This document shows, piece after piece, positions 17,701 through 26,371 of a stretch of DNA of 64,000 nucleotides. Each line of letters begins with the position of its first letter. Position 1 is the stretch's first letter. The notes below the pieces were generated by a model that worked only from the letters and a program-made list of their open reading frames with translations, was not told the DNA's origin and ran no database searches. The stretch lies in NCBI GenBank assembly GCA_015056815.1, contig SVFN01000002.1:206946-270945 (forward strand), given 5' to 3'. The DNA is from Lachnospiraceae bacterium (lineage in GTDB: Bacteria; Bacillota; Clostridia; Lachnospirales; Lachnospiraceae). The position numbers and the translations under genes were made by a program.

Positions 17701-18999
17701 GCTGATCTTGTCTTCCGCATCCACACAGACCAGTCCCATGTCGTCCGAAAAAGTGGAAAACCAGGTATTTCCTTTACTGTCATTCATAATACAGCGCACT
17801 CTGGTATTTCCGAGGTATTCCGTAATTTCATTTTCTTTCGGATTGTAATCCGGACCGATCAGTCGGATACCGTTATCTGTTCCGACGTAAAGATCTCCTT
17901 TTCTCATACATGTGGTATTGATCACTTCCGGTTCCATTCCGGCAGCTCCAGTCAGATCCAGAAAATGATCCGCTACTATTTTCATCACACCATATCTGGA
18001 AGAGGCAAACCACATATTCCCCTGAAAGTCGGAGGTCATCATTTCGTAAGAATCCTTTATCGGCACTCTCTCAAACGGAATAAAGGTGTCCGTCTCGTCC
18101 ACATAACCTGCCATGTGCAGCGATGAAACCCACAAACGCCCGCAGGCATAATGCAGCCAGTGAATGTTCTCGGCCGGAGCAGTCTCTATCTTTTTCATCT
18201 GAATCGACCGGTCACCCATTCTTCCATGATAGACAACACTTCCGGATGTCCCGAAATACAGCCAGCCTGCTTTTTCCGGATCAGCCAGGATCGTTGTAAT
18301 CTTTACCATTCCCAGATCATCACTTGTGTAAAATTCTCCGATTCCCGCTGTGGAAACCGTAAAAACCTCTCCGTTGGACGTGTGTCCGTAGACCGTTCCA
18401 GCCGGATCGGCATCCAGCCGCAGGATTCTTCCCTGATTCACTCTCTCATCATCGATCCTGTGCAGCTCCATCTGCGTATCGACATAAGCAAGCCCCGCCG
18501 TCGAGCCGATAAAGATATTTCCCTCTGTATCTTCTGCAAAGGTACGGATTGAATTGGAGACAAGACCTTCCGCTTTGGAATAATGGATCTTCTCCTGTCC
18601 ATCGATCACGACCACACCATTATCATTCGTTGCGACCCAGATTCTTCCCCTGCTATCCTCAAACAGACCTCTTCCACTGGTAAGACCATCCTCCACCGAA
18701 AGACGTTCAAACTCTCTGCCATCATATCTGACGATGCCGCTATACCCGCCAATCCAGATATATCCGTCACTCGTTGCCAGAATGCAATTTGCCTCCGATG
18801 TCGGAAGTCCGTTTTCGGCATTGTACAAAACAGGCAGAAAATAAGCATTCGGTATCTGCTGGGATGCAGCATATCCGCCGCCGATCAGATGTGTATTATC
18901 CTCTTGCCCCAAAACATTTCCTTTAAAAAGATATCCTGCAAAAGCGATGACCATGCAAAGAACCAGGATTTCTTTTCTTAAACCATTCTTTTTTATCAT
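14776..18999 (-). CDS. Hybrid two-component sensor: beta-propeller, Y_Y_Y, HisKA, HATPase, REC, HPt
   Basis: The protein has 1407 residues. An N-terminal hydrophobic segment (about 10-30) is followed by a large extracytoplasmic region. This holds two-component-regulator propeller repeats (for example SDGYIWIGGYSGIVRYDG and RGRIWVATNDNGV) and a Y_Y_Y-like domain near 680-745. One membrane helix lies near 755. Inside the cell are HisKA (H823 in NMSHEIRTPIN), a HATPase domain (GTGLGLDISRQFAEMMGG), REC (D1128 in LLDHMMPGLDG) and HPt (H1276 in VKVHALKTTARIIG). The sensor half resembles Bacteroidetes HTCS proteins, but no DNA-binding domain is present. The start overlaps the preceding gene's stop by 4 bp (ATGA), giving translational coupling. 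The ligand is unknown; a carbohydrate is plausible. Confidence 0.93.
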   Translation of the reverse strand: MIKKNGLRKEILVLCMVIAFAGYLFKGNVLGQEDNTHLIGGGYAASQQIPNAYFLPVLYNAENGLPTSEANCILATSDGYIWIGGYSGIVRYDGREFERLSVEDGLTSGRGLFEDSRGRIWVATNDNGVVVIDGQEKIHYSKAEGLVSNSIRTFAEDTEGNIFIGSTAGLAYVDTQMELHRIDDERVNQGRILRLDADPAGTVYGHTSNGEVFTVSTAGIGEFYTSDDLGMVKITTILADPEKAGWLYFGTSGSVVYHGRMGDRSIQMKKIETAPAENIHWLHYACGRLWVSSLHMAGYVDETDTFIPFERVPIKDSYEMMTSDFQGNMWFASSRYGVMKIVADHFLDLTGAAGMEPEVINTTCMRKGDLYVGTDNGIRLIGPDYNPKENEITEYLGNTRVRCIMNDSKGNTWFSTFSDDMGLVCVDAEDKISTFTKQSGLPGNEIRCTYEKKDGSILVGTNSGIAVIRDGRVIRSYGSADGMNNTMVLTLSEGEHGEILAGTDGDGLYIIRGSSIIQKIGTQEGLSSDVVMRLKQDEKRNVLWIITSSHVEYMKNGKITTVTSFPYNNNFDVTFVGENDLWFLSSKGIYVIDAQAVIKDEITDYVLYDRANGLASIPVSYCYNALDSDGKLYIAGENGVSVVNISGLCDFSNRTLIGVRSIYYDGEEMYPDETGTYHLPEKAGRIQINPAILDYTVSNPLVRVFLEGMEKEGITDTQNRLGDLEYSRLKHGNYNLHIQILDKQTKEVTAEQVFRIIKKPAFFERWSVIVLFVLLTFVAFGLIVWRIMTGTVIRKQYLQLQEARDEAERANSAKSRFLANMSHEIRTPINTIMGMDEMILREDIKNVPKEYSGPVTDYARDIKTASESLLALVNDLLDISKMESGKMHLVEQEYDTQQFLREIIAMVRNRAEAKKLYFDLDIDETLPQRLYGDSGKIKQIVLNILTNAVKYTDEGGFVLSVKITERNAVQVSVRISVKDTGSGIREEDLNKLFNAYERLEEVKNSNIQGTGLGLDISRQFAEMMGGKLWCESVYGEGSEFILTMKQKIVDETAIGVFLEESEEVAEGGYKPQFIAPDADILVVDDTPMNLNVIKGLLKPTKVFVTTAKSGEECLEKIADNDFNVVLLDHMMPGLDGIETLEKIRLTHPDLPVYALTANATAGGEEFYRSKGFNGYLTKPVDIVAVEHAIMRHLPESMMMKPSGEDVTVLDNKLPDELLWLENAEGISVEEGIKNSGGASQFVFMLNMFYDSIDATSSEIETAYQEKDLKLATVKVHALKTTARIIGALTLSADCQALEDAGNRADEEFISANKDRLLFDHRAYKNILKGLKQKAKTDKPEITETTLQEAYMALKEMIPQMDYDAVEMILTQVREYTIPECEEKLITALEENLKRVNWEQMEKLIAQR

Positions 19000-21200
19000 A
19001 TTTCCTGATACCTCTTAAGCACCTTTTTTACTTCAGTGAGCGACTCCGTAAACACCTCCACACATTTCGGATCAAACTGTGTGCCGGAACCCTCCTGGAT
19101 CATCCGGACTGCTTCCTCAAACGAAAATGCGGGCTTATAGACACGCGGTGAAGAAAGCGCATCAAAGACATCCGCAACTGCCATGACCCTTGCAGATAAC
19201 GGAATCACTTCTCCGTGAAGCCCCTCAGGATATCCCTTGCCATCCCATCTCTCATGATGATAAGCTGCCATATTCCTGGCTTCTTTCAGATAGTTCTCTC
19301 CCTCCATCGAACTGATGGCATTCTCCAAAATCGACCGGCCGGCGGTCGTGTGTGTCTTCATGATCTCAAATTCTTCCTTCGTCAGTTTCCCCGGTTTGTT
19401 GAGGATCGCATCAGGAATATTGATCTTTCCCACATCATGAAGTGGCGCACTCATCTCCACATCACGCATATATTTATCTGATATTTTCTCTGCATAGTAA
19501 CCGTTTTTCTTTAATCCCTGCAAGATGATCCGCACATATTCCGAAGTCTTAAGAACATGCGCTCCCGTATCCGAATCCCTGCTCTCGACCATGTCCGCCA
19601 TGGTAATGATCAAAGCATTCTGCATCTTGGAGATCTCTTCGGATTTGTTCTGATTCTCATTTAACTGATATACCGTATCCCCTGTCATTTTACAGAAGGC
19701 TCTGTAAAGCTGTTCGATCTCATCACCGGTACGGATATCCAGTTCCTCTATCTTTTCCAGATTTGCTTCATCAGCTCCGCCTCTTGACCGGATCAGCTCA
19801 TCTGCATAGACCGTCATGCTCATGATCGGCATCACAATGCGATACTTCGTCGTAAGCACGCTGATGGCCCCGATCAGAAGTAAAAATCCCGCAAGCAAAA
19901 GCAATACTCTTCCATAATACCGTTTCAGTATCAGAATGATCAGCCGGTACTCCACATTGGCAACTGCATAGCAGACACAATCCCCGTTTTTGTCATAGAC
20001 CGGATAATAAGACGAGATAAAGCTTCCAAACCGATCATCCAGCCGGACAGTCGGGATCATTTTCCCTGCCAGCAGATCTTCTTTATATGGCAGATACTCC
20101 TCCTCAAACGCAACCTTCGTTCCCGTTTCATATGCTTCAACAAATGTTCCGTCGCTTAGTGTGGAAGGCAGGTCAAAGACAACCCTGCAACCGTCTTCCT
20201 CGATCTTATAAACATACAAAAAAGTAATATTGGAGGAGCTGTTTTTCAGATTTTCCAGCCGCTGTTTCACTTTGGTATATCCCATCGCAGTATTGCCCTG
20301 TTCCAGATATGCATCCACCCTGACGGGATCGATCTCGCATGCTGCAAGATAGGATGCCTGCTTTGCGCACTCCGACAAGGAGTCGAGCGTATTCTTCCTG
20401 AAGCTGATCGCACTGAATATCAGGGCTACCAGCGTGATCAGGAACGTGGACAAGATCAGGATCAGATTGATCCTGACGCTGATCGGCATCCGGATCCTGC
20501 GTTTCTTGTTATAGCCCTTTTGTTCTTCCATCAAGATGGGTTTTTGTCTCCAGAGAGACATTCTGACCCATTCCCTGGCCTTTTTCGGGACGAGGGAAAT
20601 GATCAGCAAAGCAAGGGCTACGGAAACCGCTTTGTCGACCACATCCATCAGGAATGCAGACACCACATGACAGCTTCGCACACCCAGGCCCCAATGCACA
20701 TTCAGCCATCTGCTGATCCTTACTACCACCGGTACCTCTGACGGTGTTTCATAAAGATACCAGCTGATCATCCCGCCGATCCCGCCGCCGATCAGGGCAA
20801 ATACCAGAATCAAAAGAGTAAGATCCACTAACCTTTTCTGGCTGTCCGGCGTCCACTCTTTTTTCTTCTTTGCGGCTTTTCGTTGTTTTCTGTATGTGGA
20901 AAATTCGCCAAAAAAGGCGTTGGCAACGATCGCGATCAACATATTCAGGGATACGAAAAAAATGGAGCTGCCATCCAGAAAGAAGTTCACCATATTGGTC
21001 GCAAAGGCACACAGAAGTCCCGGAACGGCTCCTCCCAGCGCACTTGCAATGATCGTTCCGGCCGTGTCCATGTAAACGGGCAGACCTGTCGCCCTCATAA
21101 GCATGGATAACAATATGTTCAGAGATGTTGTAAATACCATCAGCAAAAGGACTGCCGGATGGAAAATGCTGTTTTTCTTCTGTTTCCACTTAGGGTGCAT
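18996..21200 (-). CDS. Membrane HD-GYP domain protein with ECF-like N-terminus and periplasmic sensor loop
   Basis: The protein has 734 residues. The N-terminal membrane block (about 15-215) contains MDTAGTIIASALGGAVPGLL, reminiscent of S-component-like sensor domains. A second helix near 245-265 leads into an extracytoplasmic domain of about 160 residues, followed by a helix near 430-450 and a HAMP-like linker. The HD-GYP domain occupies about 530-725, with DTGAHVLKTSEYVR, H588-D589 in PLHDVGKINIPD, HHERWDGKGYP (G656-Y657-P658) and the intact ligand D677 in AVADVFDALSS. It is therefore a likely active phosphodiesterase, probably for c-di-GMP. It is second in a four-gene operon, 22 bp after the first gene and overlapping the hybrid kinase by 4 bp. 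Confidence 0.92.
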   Translation of the reverse strand: MHPKWKQKKNSIFHPAVLLLMVFTTSLNILLSMLMRATGLPVYMDTAGTIIASALGGAVPGLLCAFATNMVNFFLDGSSIFFVSLNMLIAIVANAFFGEFSTYRKQRKAAKKKKEWTPDSQKRLVDLTLLILVFALIGGGIGGMISWYLYETPSEVPVVVRISRWLNVHWGLGVRSCHVVSAFLMDVVDKAVSVALALLIISLVPKKAREWVRMSLWRQKPILMEEQKGYNKKRRIRMPISVRINLILILSTFLITLVALIFSAISFRKNTLDSLSECAKQASYLAACEIDPVRVDAYLEQGNTAMGYTKVKQRLENLKNSSSNITFLYVYKIEEDGCRVVFDLPSTLSDGTFVEAYETGTKVAFEEEYLPYKEDLLAGKMIPTVRLDDRFGSFISSYYPVYDKNGDCVCYAVANVEYRLIILILKRYYGRVLLLLAGFLLLIGAISVLTTKYRIVMPIMSMTVYADELIRSRGGADEANLEKIEELDIRTGDEIEQLYRAFCKMTGDTVYQLNENQNKSEEISKMQNALIITMADMVESRDSDTGAHVLKTSEYVRIILQGLKKNGYYAEKISDKYMRDVEMSAPLHDVGKINIPDAILNKPGKLTKEEFEIMKTHTTAGRSILENAISSMEGENYLKEARNMAAYHHERWDGKGYPEGLHGEVIPLSARVMAVADVFDALSSPRVYKPAFSFEEAVRMIQEGSGTQFDPKCVEVFTESLTEVKKVLKRYQEI

Positions 21201-21222
21201 GGAAATGTTCCCCCTTTATTTC

Positions 21223-23439
21223 CTAATGGATCCTGATATTGGTAAGCGCCACCTGATCGCCGGAGATGGCGACATAAATTTCTCCCGAATCCACCTTGAC
21301 CTCTGTAATATTCCGGATTGCGATACCTTCGTTCTCTGTACAGGATACGATTCTTTTTCCCTCTCTGCTGAAAGTGATCGTACATTCATATCCTTCCAGA
21401 TTATAATTTCTCCAGTCATCCCAGCTCTTAAAATCCTGTCTGTTTACATTCAGTTCATTATCTGCCAGATGTTCTCCCTGCCAGTATTCTCCATCCAGTC
21501 TGACCAGTGAAAATTCCTGATAACCCTCACCAAATACCTTACCGTCTTTTGCCGAAAAGATCACATAGGACGGACAATGCCATACCAGCCTTGCCGTCGG
21601 CAGACTCTTCGTATGGAAGGTGATGCTCATACCGTCCTTAACCGGAATCCCTTCCGTCGAATCGGTACGGTAACCATCCACCTGTACATTCGGAATGTCC
21701 CCGGATGGGACATTGATATAACTGATCTCTTCTGCAATCCTCGGGATAAAGCTGTTTTTAACCACTTCCTCAGCCTTGTGCGTACGCACATTGGAAATAC
21801 GGCAATGCTCACCGGTCAGACCAATATAGGCATACCGGGTGGCATCCGGCAGTGCTACGATAAACTCTGCAGTCCGCTCCTGTCCGGTGATCCGGATCCA
21901 TGCATGATCCTTTACCCTACACGCTTCGATCCGGTATCTGGCGAAGTTTCCTTTTTCTTCTCCTTTACCGGTCAGCTTCTTTTCGATCTTTCGTGCCCCG
22001 CTCATCACATCCCGGCCGTCAAACCAGAGCTCACAGTATTCAAAATACAGAAGCGCTTTGATCGCGTCCGGATCGTCATGATAACGTCCGTCTAATGCAT
22101 CAAACAAAATCAGGGAAGGCTTCGGGGTATGTCCCACACCTTTTTTATCCACACCGATCGTCAGATCGATCGTGGTCATATATTGATTGATCCAGATCCC
22201 CTCTGCCACCTCTTCCTTTCGATCTTTGATGACAAGCTCCGTTTTACCGGAGAAATTTTTGATCTCTTCCCGCTCTCTCATCTCATATTCCGTATCCAGA
22301 TCCATCAGATGCAGCATAATATTGGCAAACTCCGGATCAAACTGCGTACCGGTCCCCTTGATCAGTTCCTCCCTTACCTTATCCTGTGTGAGCACGTCGC
22401 GATAGCTTCTCTTGGAGGTCATCGCGTCATAGGAATCCGCCACTGAAATGATCCTTGCGATCTCCGGGATATCCGTTCCCTTCATTCCCATGGGATACCC
22501 CTTCCCGTCATAACGCTCATGATGAAAATGTGCGCCGATACTGATATAAGGATATTCTGTAATACTTTGTAAAATCTGTGCTCCCAGCTCCGAATGTCCT
22601 TTGATGACATTAAATTCTTCATCTGTCAGCTTCCCTTCTTTGTTGATGATCGCCTCCGGGATCCCGATCTTACCGACATCATGAAGCAGGGCGACATAGT
22701 AGATCTCTTCACATTCTGCCGGGCTTTTCCCTGCCTGTTGTGCTATTTTTTTGGAATACTCTGCCACTCTGGAGGAATGTCCGTGCGTATATTTATCCTT
22801 GGCATCGATCGCATTTACCAATGCCATGGCAGTCTGTGCAAAGAGCCTTTGTACATTCTTGCTTTCTTCGTCTCTGCTGATGATCTTCCCATAGAAGGTC
22901 ACTAACAGACAGATAATGCCGCTGACGATAAGCATCCCCGCAATCGAATCAAAATAATTTCCCGCTCTTGAATACTCGGTAACAAGCTTCGGGAAATAAA
23001 AGCCAAGCACCCAGCACACGCCCAGCACAACGGCTTCACATGCCAGCATGATCAGTTTGAATCTGCCTTCTAAGATCATCGTGATATAAAAGGTCCCTAA
23101 AAGCAGCCAGACAGGCGCACCCGCCTCAGCTCCGCCATTGGTAAAGAACATGGCGGGCAGGAAAAGAAAAATCAGAACAAATGAGATTACTGTCTTGGCA
23201 CGCACGATGCAGTTTTTTTTGAACGAATAGATCAAATATACGGTAAATATGACCGCACCGACCACTGTGGAAATGGTCGCCGAAACAGGTTCTTTCATGA
23301 TCAGTCCGCAGGGAATCGCAACATAGAGCGCGATCAATACGGCTATGGAAAACAGGATAAAAGTTCTGTTTTTAATATCGATTGAAGAGTCGTGTATATA
23401 GTTCTCGATCCGGTTATAATATTTCCGAAAGTGTTTCAT
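21223..23439 (-). CDS. Membrane HD-GYP protein with novel C-terminal module
   Basis: The protein has 738 residues. About six membrane segments fill residues 25-190. A canonical HD-GYP domain spans about 200-385: HGHSSRVAEYSKKIA, H253-D254 in LLHDVGKIGIPE, HHERYDGKGYP (G314-Y315-P316) and D335 in SVADSYDAMTSKRSYR. Residues about 415-738 form the module shared with the 801-residue protein: LILFDALDG (D447), TGEHCRISNV, GDIPNVQVDGYR, FHTKSLPTARLVWHC, WDDW, TENEGI, and a final YVAISGDQVALTNIRIH. Repetition of the '(Y)(V/I)(A/G)(L/I)(T/S)G' ending suggests two related beta-sandwich halves. It is the first gene of the operon, with AAGGAGAC upstream of ATG 23439. Confidence 0.9.
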   Translation of the reverse strand: MKHFRKYYNRIENYIHDSSIDIKNRTFILFSIAVLIALYVAIPCGLIMKEPVSATISTVVGAVIFTVYLIYSFKKNCIVRAKTVISFVLIFLFLPAMFFTNGGAEAGAPVWLLLGTFYITMILEGRFKLIMLACEAVVLGVCWVLGFYFPKLVTEYSRAGNYFDSIAGMLIVSGIICLLVTFYGKIISRDEESKNVQRLFAQTAMALVNAIDAKDKYTHGHSSRVAEYSKKIAQQAGKSPAECEEIYYVALLHDVGKIGIPEAIINKEGKLTDEEFNVIKGHSELGAQILQSITEYPYISIGAHFHHERYDGKGYPMGMKGTDIPEIARIISVADSYDAMTSKRSYRDVLTQDKVREELIKGTGTQFDPEFANIMLHLMDLDTEYEMREREEIKNFSGKTELVIKDRKEEVAEGIWINQYMTTIDLTIGVDKKGVGHTPKPSLILFDALDGRYHDDPDAIKALLYFEYCELWFDGRDVMSGARKIEKKLTGKGEEKGNFARYRIEACRVKDHAWIRITGQERTAEFIVALPDATRYAYIGLTGEHCRISNVRTHKAEEVVKNSFIPRIAEEISYINVPSGDIPNVQVDGYRTDSTEGIPVKDGMSITFHTKSLPTARLVWHCPSYVIFSAKDGKVFGEGYQEFSLVRLDGEYWQGEHLADNELNVNRQDFKSWDDWRNYNLEGYECTITFSREGKRIVSCTENEGIAIRNITEVKVDSGEIYVAISGDQVALTNIRIH

Positions 23440-23487
23440 TCCCGTCTGTCTCCTTAAATCAGGGTATACTGACCCTAGTTTATTTCC

Positions 23488-23516
23488 ATTATAGTCTTTT
23501 CCACAACTAAAAACAA
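23488..23516 (-). promoter_or_regulatory. Promoter of the HD-GYP/hybrid-kinase operon
   Basis: Reading leftward, TTGTTT (23511-23516), 17 bp, then TATAAT (23488-23493). Downstream in the leader is a small inverted repeat AGGGT/ACCCT at 23461-23476. Confidence 0.65.
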
Positions 23517-23604
23517 CCTTCTTTTTGGCTTCACATCTGTTGGAAAGCGAAGAATAATTGTTGCCTTCTTTTCATATAGTGATAAAAAACAATCGAAGGT
23601 TTTT

Positions 23605-25446
23605 ATGTGCGGTTTTTCCGGTTTTTTTGACACAAATGCTTCTTTTTTAAGTAAAAAAGCTTATTTTCAGACGATCCTGCGGGATATGACAAAGACTTTG
23701 CACCACCGAGGTCCCGACGGAAACGGCAGCTTTCTTGACGACCACTGCGGCATGAGCCATACCAGGCTCTCCATCATCGATCCAAAAAAAGGTGCCCAGC
23801 CCTTTTTACAGGCACACTATACACTGGTTTATAACGGTGAATTATATAATACGGATTTTCTCAGAAATATGCTGATCCACTGTGGCTGCTCCTTTCGTAC
23901 CACCTGTGATACCGAAGTAATCTTACAGGGATTGATCTGCTTTGGTACGGATTTTATCCGACAGCTTGACGGAATCTTCAGCTTTGCCTTTTATGATGCA
24001 AAAGAAAACAAACTGGTCCTCTCCAGAGATTCCTTTGGAGTCAAACCGCTTTTTTATGCTCTGGCAGATGACACACTTGTCTTTTCTTCGGAGATCAAAG
24101 GATTGTTTTCATTTCCGGGTATCACCCCGGCAGTAGGAAAAGAAGGCTTACAGGAGCTGTTTGGCTTAGGTCCCGCCCACAATCCAGGACACGGGATCTT
24201 CCAAGGCGTTTATGAGGTACTGCCCGGTACGTTTCAGGTCTTTACCGGCTCTGTCTGCCGTGTCGGAACTTATTGGAAATTAACAAGTCATGAGCACGAA
24301 GATGATTACGAGACGACCATCATAAAAACGAGACATCTTCTCTTAGACGCCATTGAACGTCAGATGGTGAGTGATGTGCCGATCTGCACCTTCTTATCCG
24401 GCGGGGTGGACTCCAGCCTGGTGTCTGCTGTCTGTGCCGCAAAATTGGGCCGCAGGCAGGAAACTCTTACGACATTCTCCTTTGATTTTACAGACAACGA
24501 CAAATACTTTCAGTCAAACCGTTTCCAGCCGTCACAGGACCGCCCTTACGTTGAAAGGATGGTAAGTGCGCTGGGCAGTGAGCACCATTTTCTGATCTGT
24601 GACACGAATGTACAGGCAGAGCTTTTAGAATCCTCTGTCCTTGCCCATGATCTGCCCTGTATGGCGGATGTGGATTCTTCCCTGCTGTATTTCTGCTCTC
24701 AGGTTGCAAAGACCCATAAGGTCGTCCTGACCGGCGAATGTGCGGATGAGATCTTTGGCGGCTATCCATGGTTTCACGGGGAATCGTTTTTTGTGGACGG
24801 TCAGTTTCCCTGGACGCCCGATCTGACACCCCGTCTGAATGTCCTCTCACCGGAGCTTTCGAATGTGCTGAATCTGCCGGATTATGTGCGCGCTTCCTGC
24901 CGGAGGGCCTGCCAGGAAATCGATGTACTTTCTTCCGAAACAGAGACGGAGCAGAAAAGACGGCGGATCTCCTACCTGAATATCCGCTATTTCATGCAGA
25001 CGCTCTTAAACCGCATGGACCGCACCAGCATGTATTCCTCCCTAGAGGCACGCGTGCCCTTCTGCGACCGCAGTCTGACAGAATATGTCTTTAATGTGCC
25101 CTGGGCGATGAAGGCAAGAGGCGGCGTCGTAAAAAATCTTCTGCGCGAGGCATCACGAGGACTGTTGCCCGATGAGATCTTATTCCGCCCAAAAAGTCCT
25201 TATCCCAAGACTTATCACCCCGCTTACGAGGCGCTTTTAAAAGAACGGCTGCGGGAGCGTATCACCGATCCCTCTTCACCGCTTCGTCCCCTGCTGAATG
25301 CAGAATATGTCTCGTGCTTTATCGACGCCGTAAAAGATTATGGGAAGCCCTGGTACGGACAGCTTATGGCCGGGCCGCAGATGCTGGCATATCTTTTGCA
25401 GATCGATTTCTGGCTGAAGCACTATCGGATCAGACTGGAGCTATAG
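23605..25446 (+). CDS. asnB: Asparagine synthase (glutamine-hydrolysing)
   Basis: The enzyme makes asparagine from aspartate, ATP and glutamine. It has 613 residues. The N-terminal class II glutaminase domain begins MCGFSGFF with nucleophile C2, and also shows HRGPDG and YNGELYN. The synthetase domain carries the PP-loop TFLSGGVDSSLVSA, then LTGECADEIFGGYPW and the typical LNRMDRTSMYSSLEARVPF. AAGG precedes the ATG by 5 nt. It is transcribed away from the HD-GYP operon and appears monocistronic. It converges on dpaB with only 82 bp between, and no clear terminator was seen. Confidence 0.97.
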   Translation: MCGFSGFFDTNASFLSKKAYFQTILRDMTKTLHHRGPDGNGSFLDDHCGMSHTRLSIIDPKKGAQPFLQAHYTLVYNGELYNTDFLRNMLIHCGCSFRTTCDTEVILQGLICFGTDFIRQLDGIFSFAFYDAKENKLVLSRDSFGVKPLFYALADDTLVFSSEIKGLFSFPGITPAVGKEGLQELFGLGPAHNPGHGIFQGVYEVLPGTFQVFTGSVCRVGTYWKLTSHEHEDDYETTIIKTRHLLLDAIERQMVSDVPICTFLSGGVDSSLVSAVCAAKLGRRQETLTTFSFDFTDNDKYFQSNRFQPSQDRPYVERMVSALGSEHHFLICDTNVQAELLESSVLAHDLPCMADVDSSLLYFCSQVAKTHKVVLTGECADEIFGGYPWFHGESFFVDGQFPWTPDLTPRLNVLSPELSNVLNLPDYVRASCRRACQEIDVLSSETETEQKRRRISYLNIRYFMQTLLNRMDRTSMYSSLEARVPFCDRSLTEYVFNVPWAMKARGGVVKNLLREASRGLLPDEILFRPKSPYPKTYHPAYEALLKERLRERITDPSSPLRPLLNAEYVSCFIDAVKDYGKPWYGQLMAGPQMLAYLLQIDFWLKHYRIRLEL

Positions 25447-25528
25447 GAGCTATGTATAGGACGCACGAGACGCCCTATTTCGATTGGTTTCGCCGGCTTC
25501 TTTCAGAATCCCCGAAATGATCATCTCT

Positions 25529-26113
25529 TTACTTCCCCAGAATGACCGGCTGGAGCTGCTTTCCCTGTAAGGCAGCTTCAATGGCCGCGGGGATCAGCTC
25601 CACATGAGCGATCATGGAATTGGGCTTTTTTTCCGGATTATCCTGTCCGAAGGGCACGAAAAAAATATTTTTCATGTTCATCAGCATGCCGATATTTTTA
25701 AAATTCATTCCCAATGCGTCATTGCTTGACAGGGAGATTACTAAGGGCTTCTCATTGCGCAGATGCGCCTTTGCCGCCATTAAGACAGGCGTGTCGGTTA
25801 TTCCGCTGCACAGCTTCGCCATCGTATTTCCGGTACAGGGAGCGATCACTAAGACATCTAAAAAGCCTTTGGGTCCGATCGGCTCTGCCTCCTGTATGGT
25901 TTTGATACCCTTATGACCGGTCAGTTCTTCGATCTGTTCCACAAAGTCAGATGCCTTCGTAAAACGGTTATCAAGCGTCTGCGTGGAGCCTGAAAAAATC
26001 GGAATGACCTGCGCTCCCTTTTCTGCCAGCTCCTTCACCACGCCCTTGATCTTATCAAAGGTGCAAAACGATCCGGTTATCGCCAGACCGATTCTGTATT
26101 CACTATATTTCAT
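25529..26113 (-). CDS. dpaB: Dipicolinate synthase subunit B
   Basis: DpaB (SpoVFB) is the flavoprotein-like subunit of dipicolinate synthase, active in the mother cell during sporulation. Its 194 residues show the flavoprotein opening RIGLAITGSFCTF, then IFSGSTQTLDNRF, LVIAPCTGNTMAKL and a NIFFVPFGQDNPEKKPNSMIAH stretch typical of the family (quoted here in two parts: NIFFVPFGQD, NPEKKPNSMIAH). GGAAGG precedes the ATG. It is downstream of dpaA on the same strand but separated by an unusually large gap. Confidence 0.95.
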   Translation of the reverse strand: MKYSEYRIGLAITGSFCTFDKIKGVVKELAEKGAQVIPIFSGSTQTLDNRFTKASDFVEQIEELTGHKGIKTIQEAEPIGPKGFLDVLVIAPCTGNTMAKLCSGITDTPVLMAAKAHLRNEKPLVISLSSNDALGMNFKNIGMLMNMKNIFFVPFGQDNPEKKPNSMIAHVELIPAAIEAALQGKQLQPVILGK

Positions 26114-26371
26114 AGGAAATTTCCTTCCTTTCTGCTCTATTTAAATGTTGCTTCCATTCTGCTTTCATTTTTGCTGTTTCCTGTATAACAGCTTTCTCTT
26201 TCAGCCTCTCTCAAACTGTCTTTCTCCCTTTTCTTTCCCGGATCTTTCATCCGTTCTTTTGTTTTTACATCCCTTCTGTCTTTGTCTTCCTGCTTGTATC
26301 CGCTTAATTTTTCCTGTTTACCGGTGTCGGTCGCCTGCAGAAGCTTTTCATTCTGACGTACTTCCTTCGTT
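26114..26371 (-). other. 258-bp gap between dpaA and dpaB
   Basis: The gap is T/C-rich on the plus strand, hence A/G-rich in the dpa transcript. It holds no supportable gene; the long plus-strand frame here lacks a ribosome site and overlaps dpaA antisense. No terminator was recognised. Confidence 0.35.
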
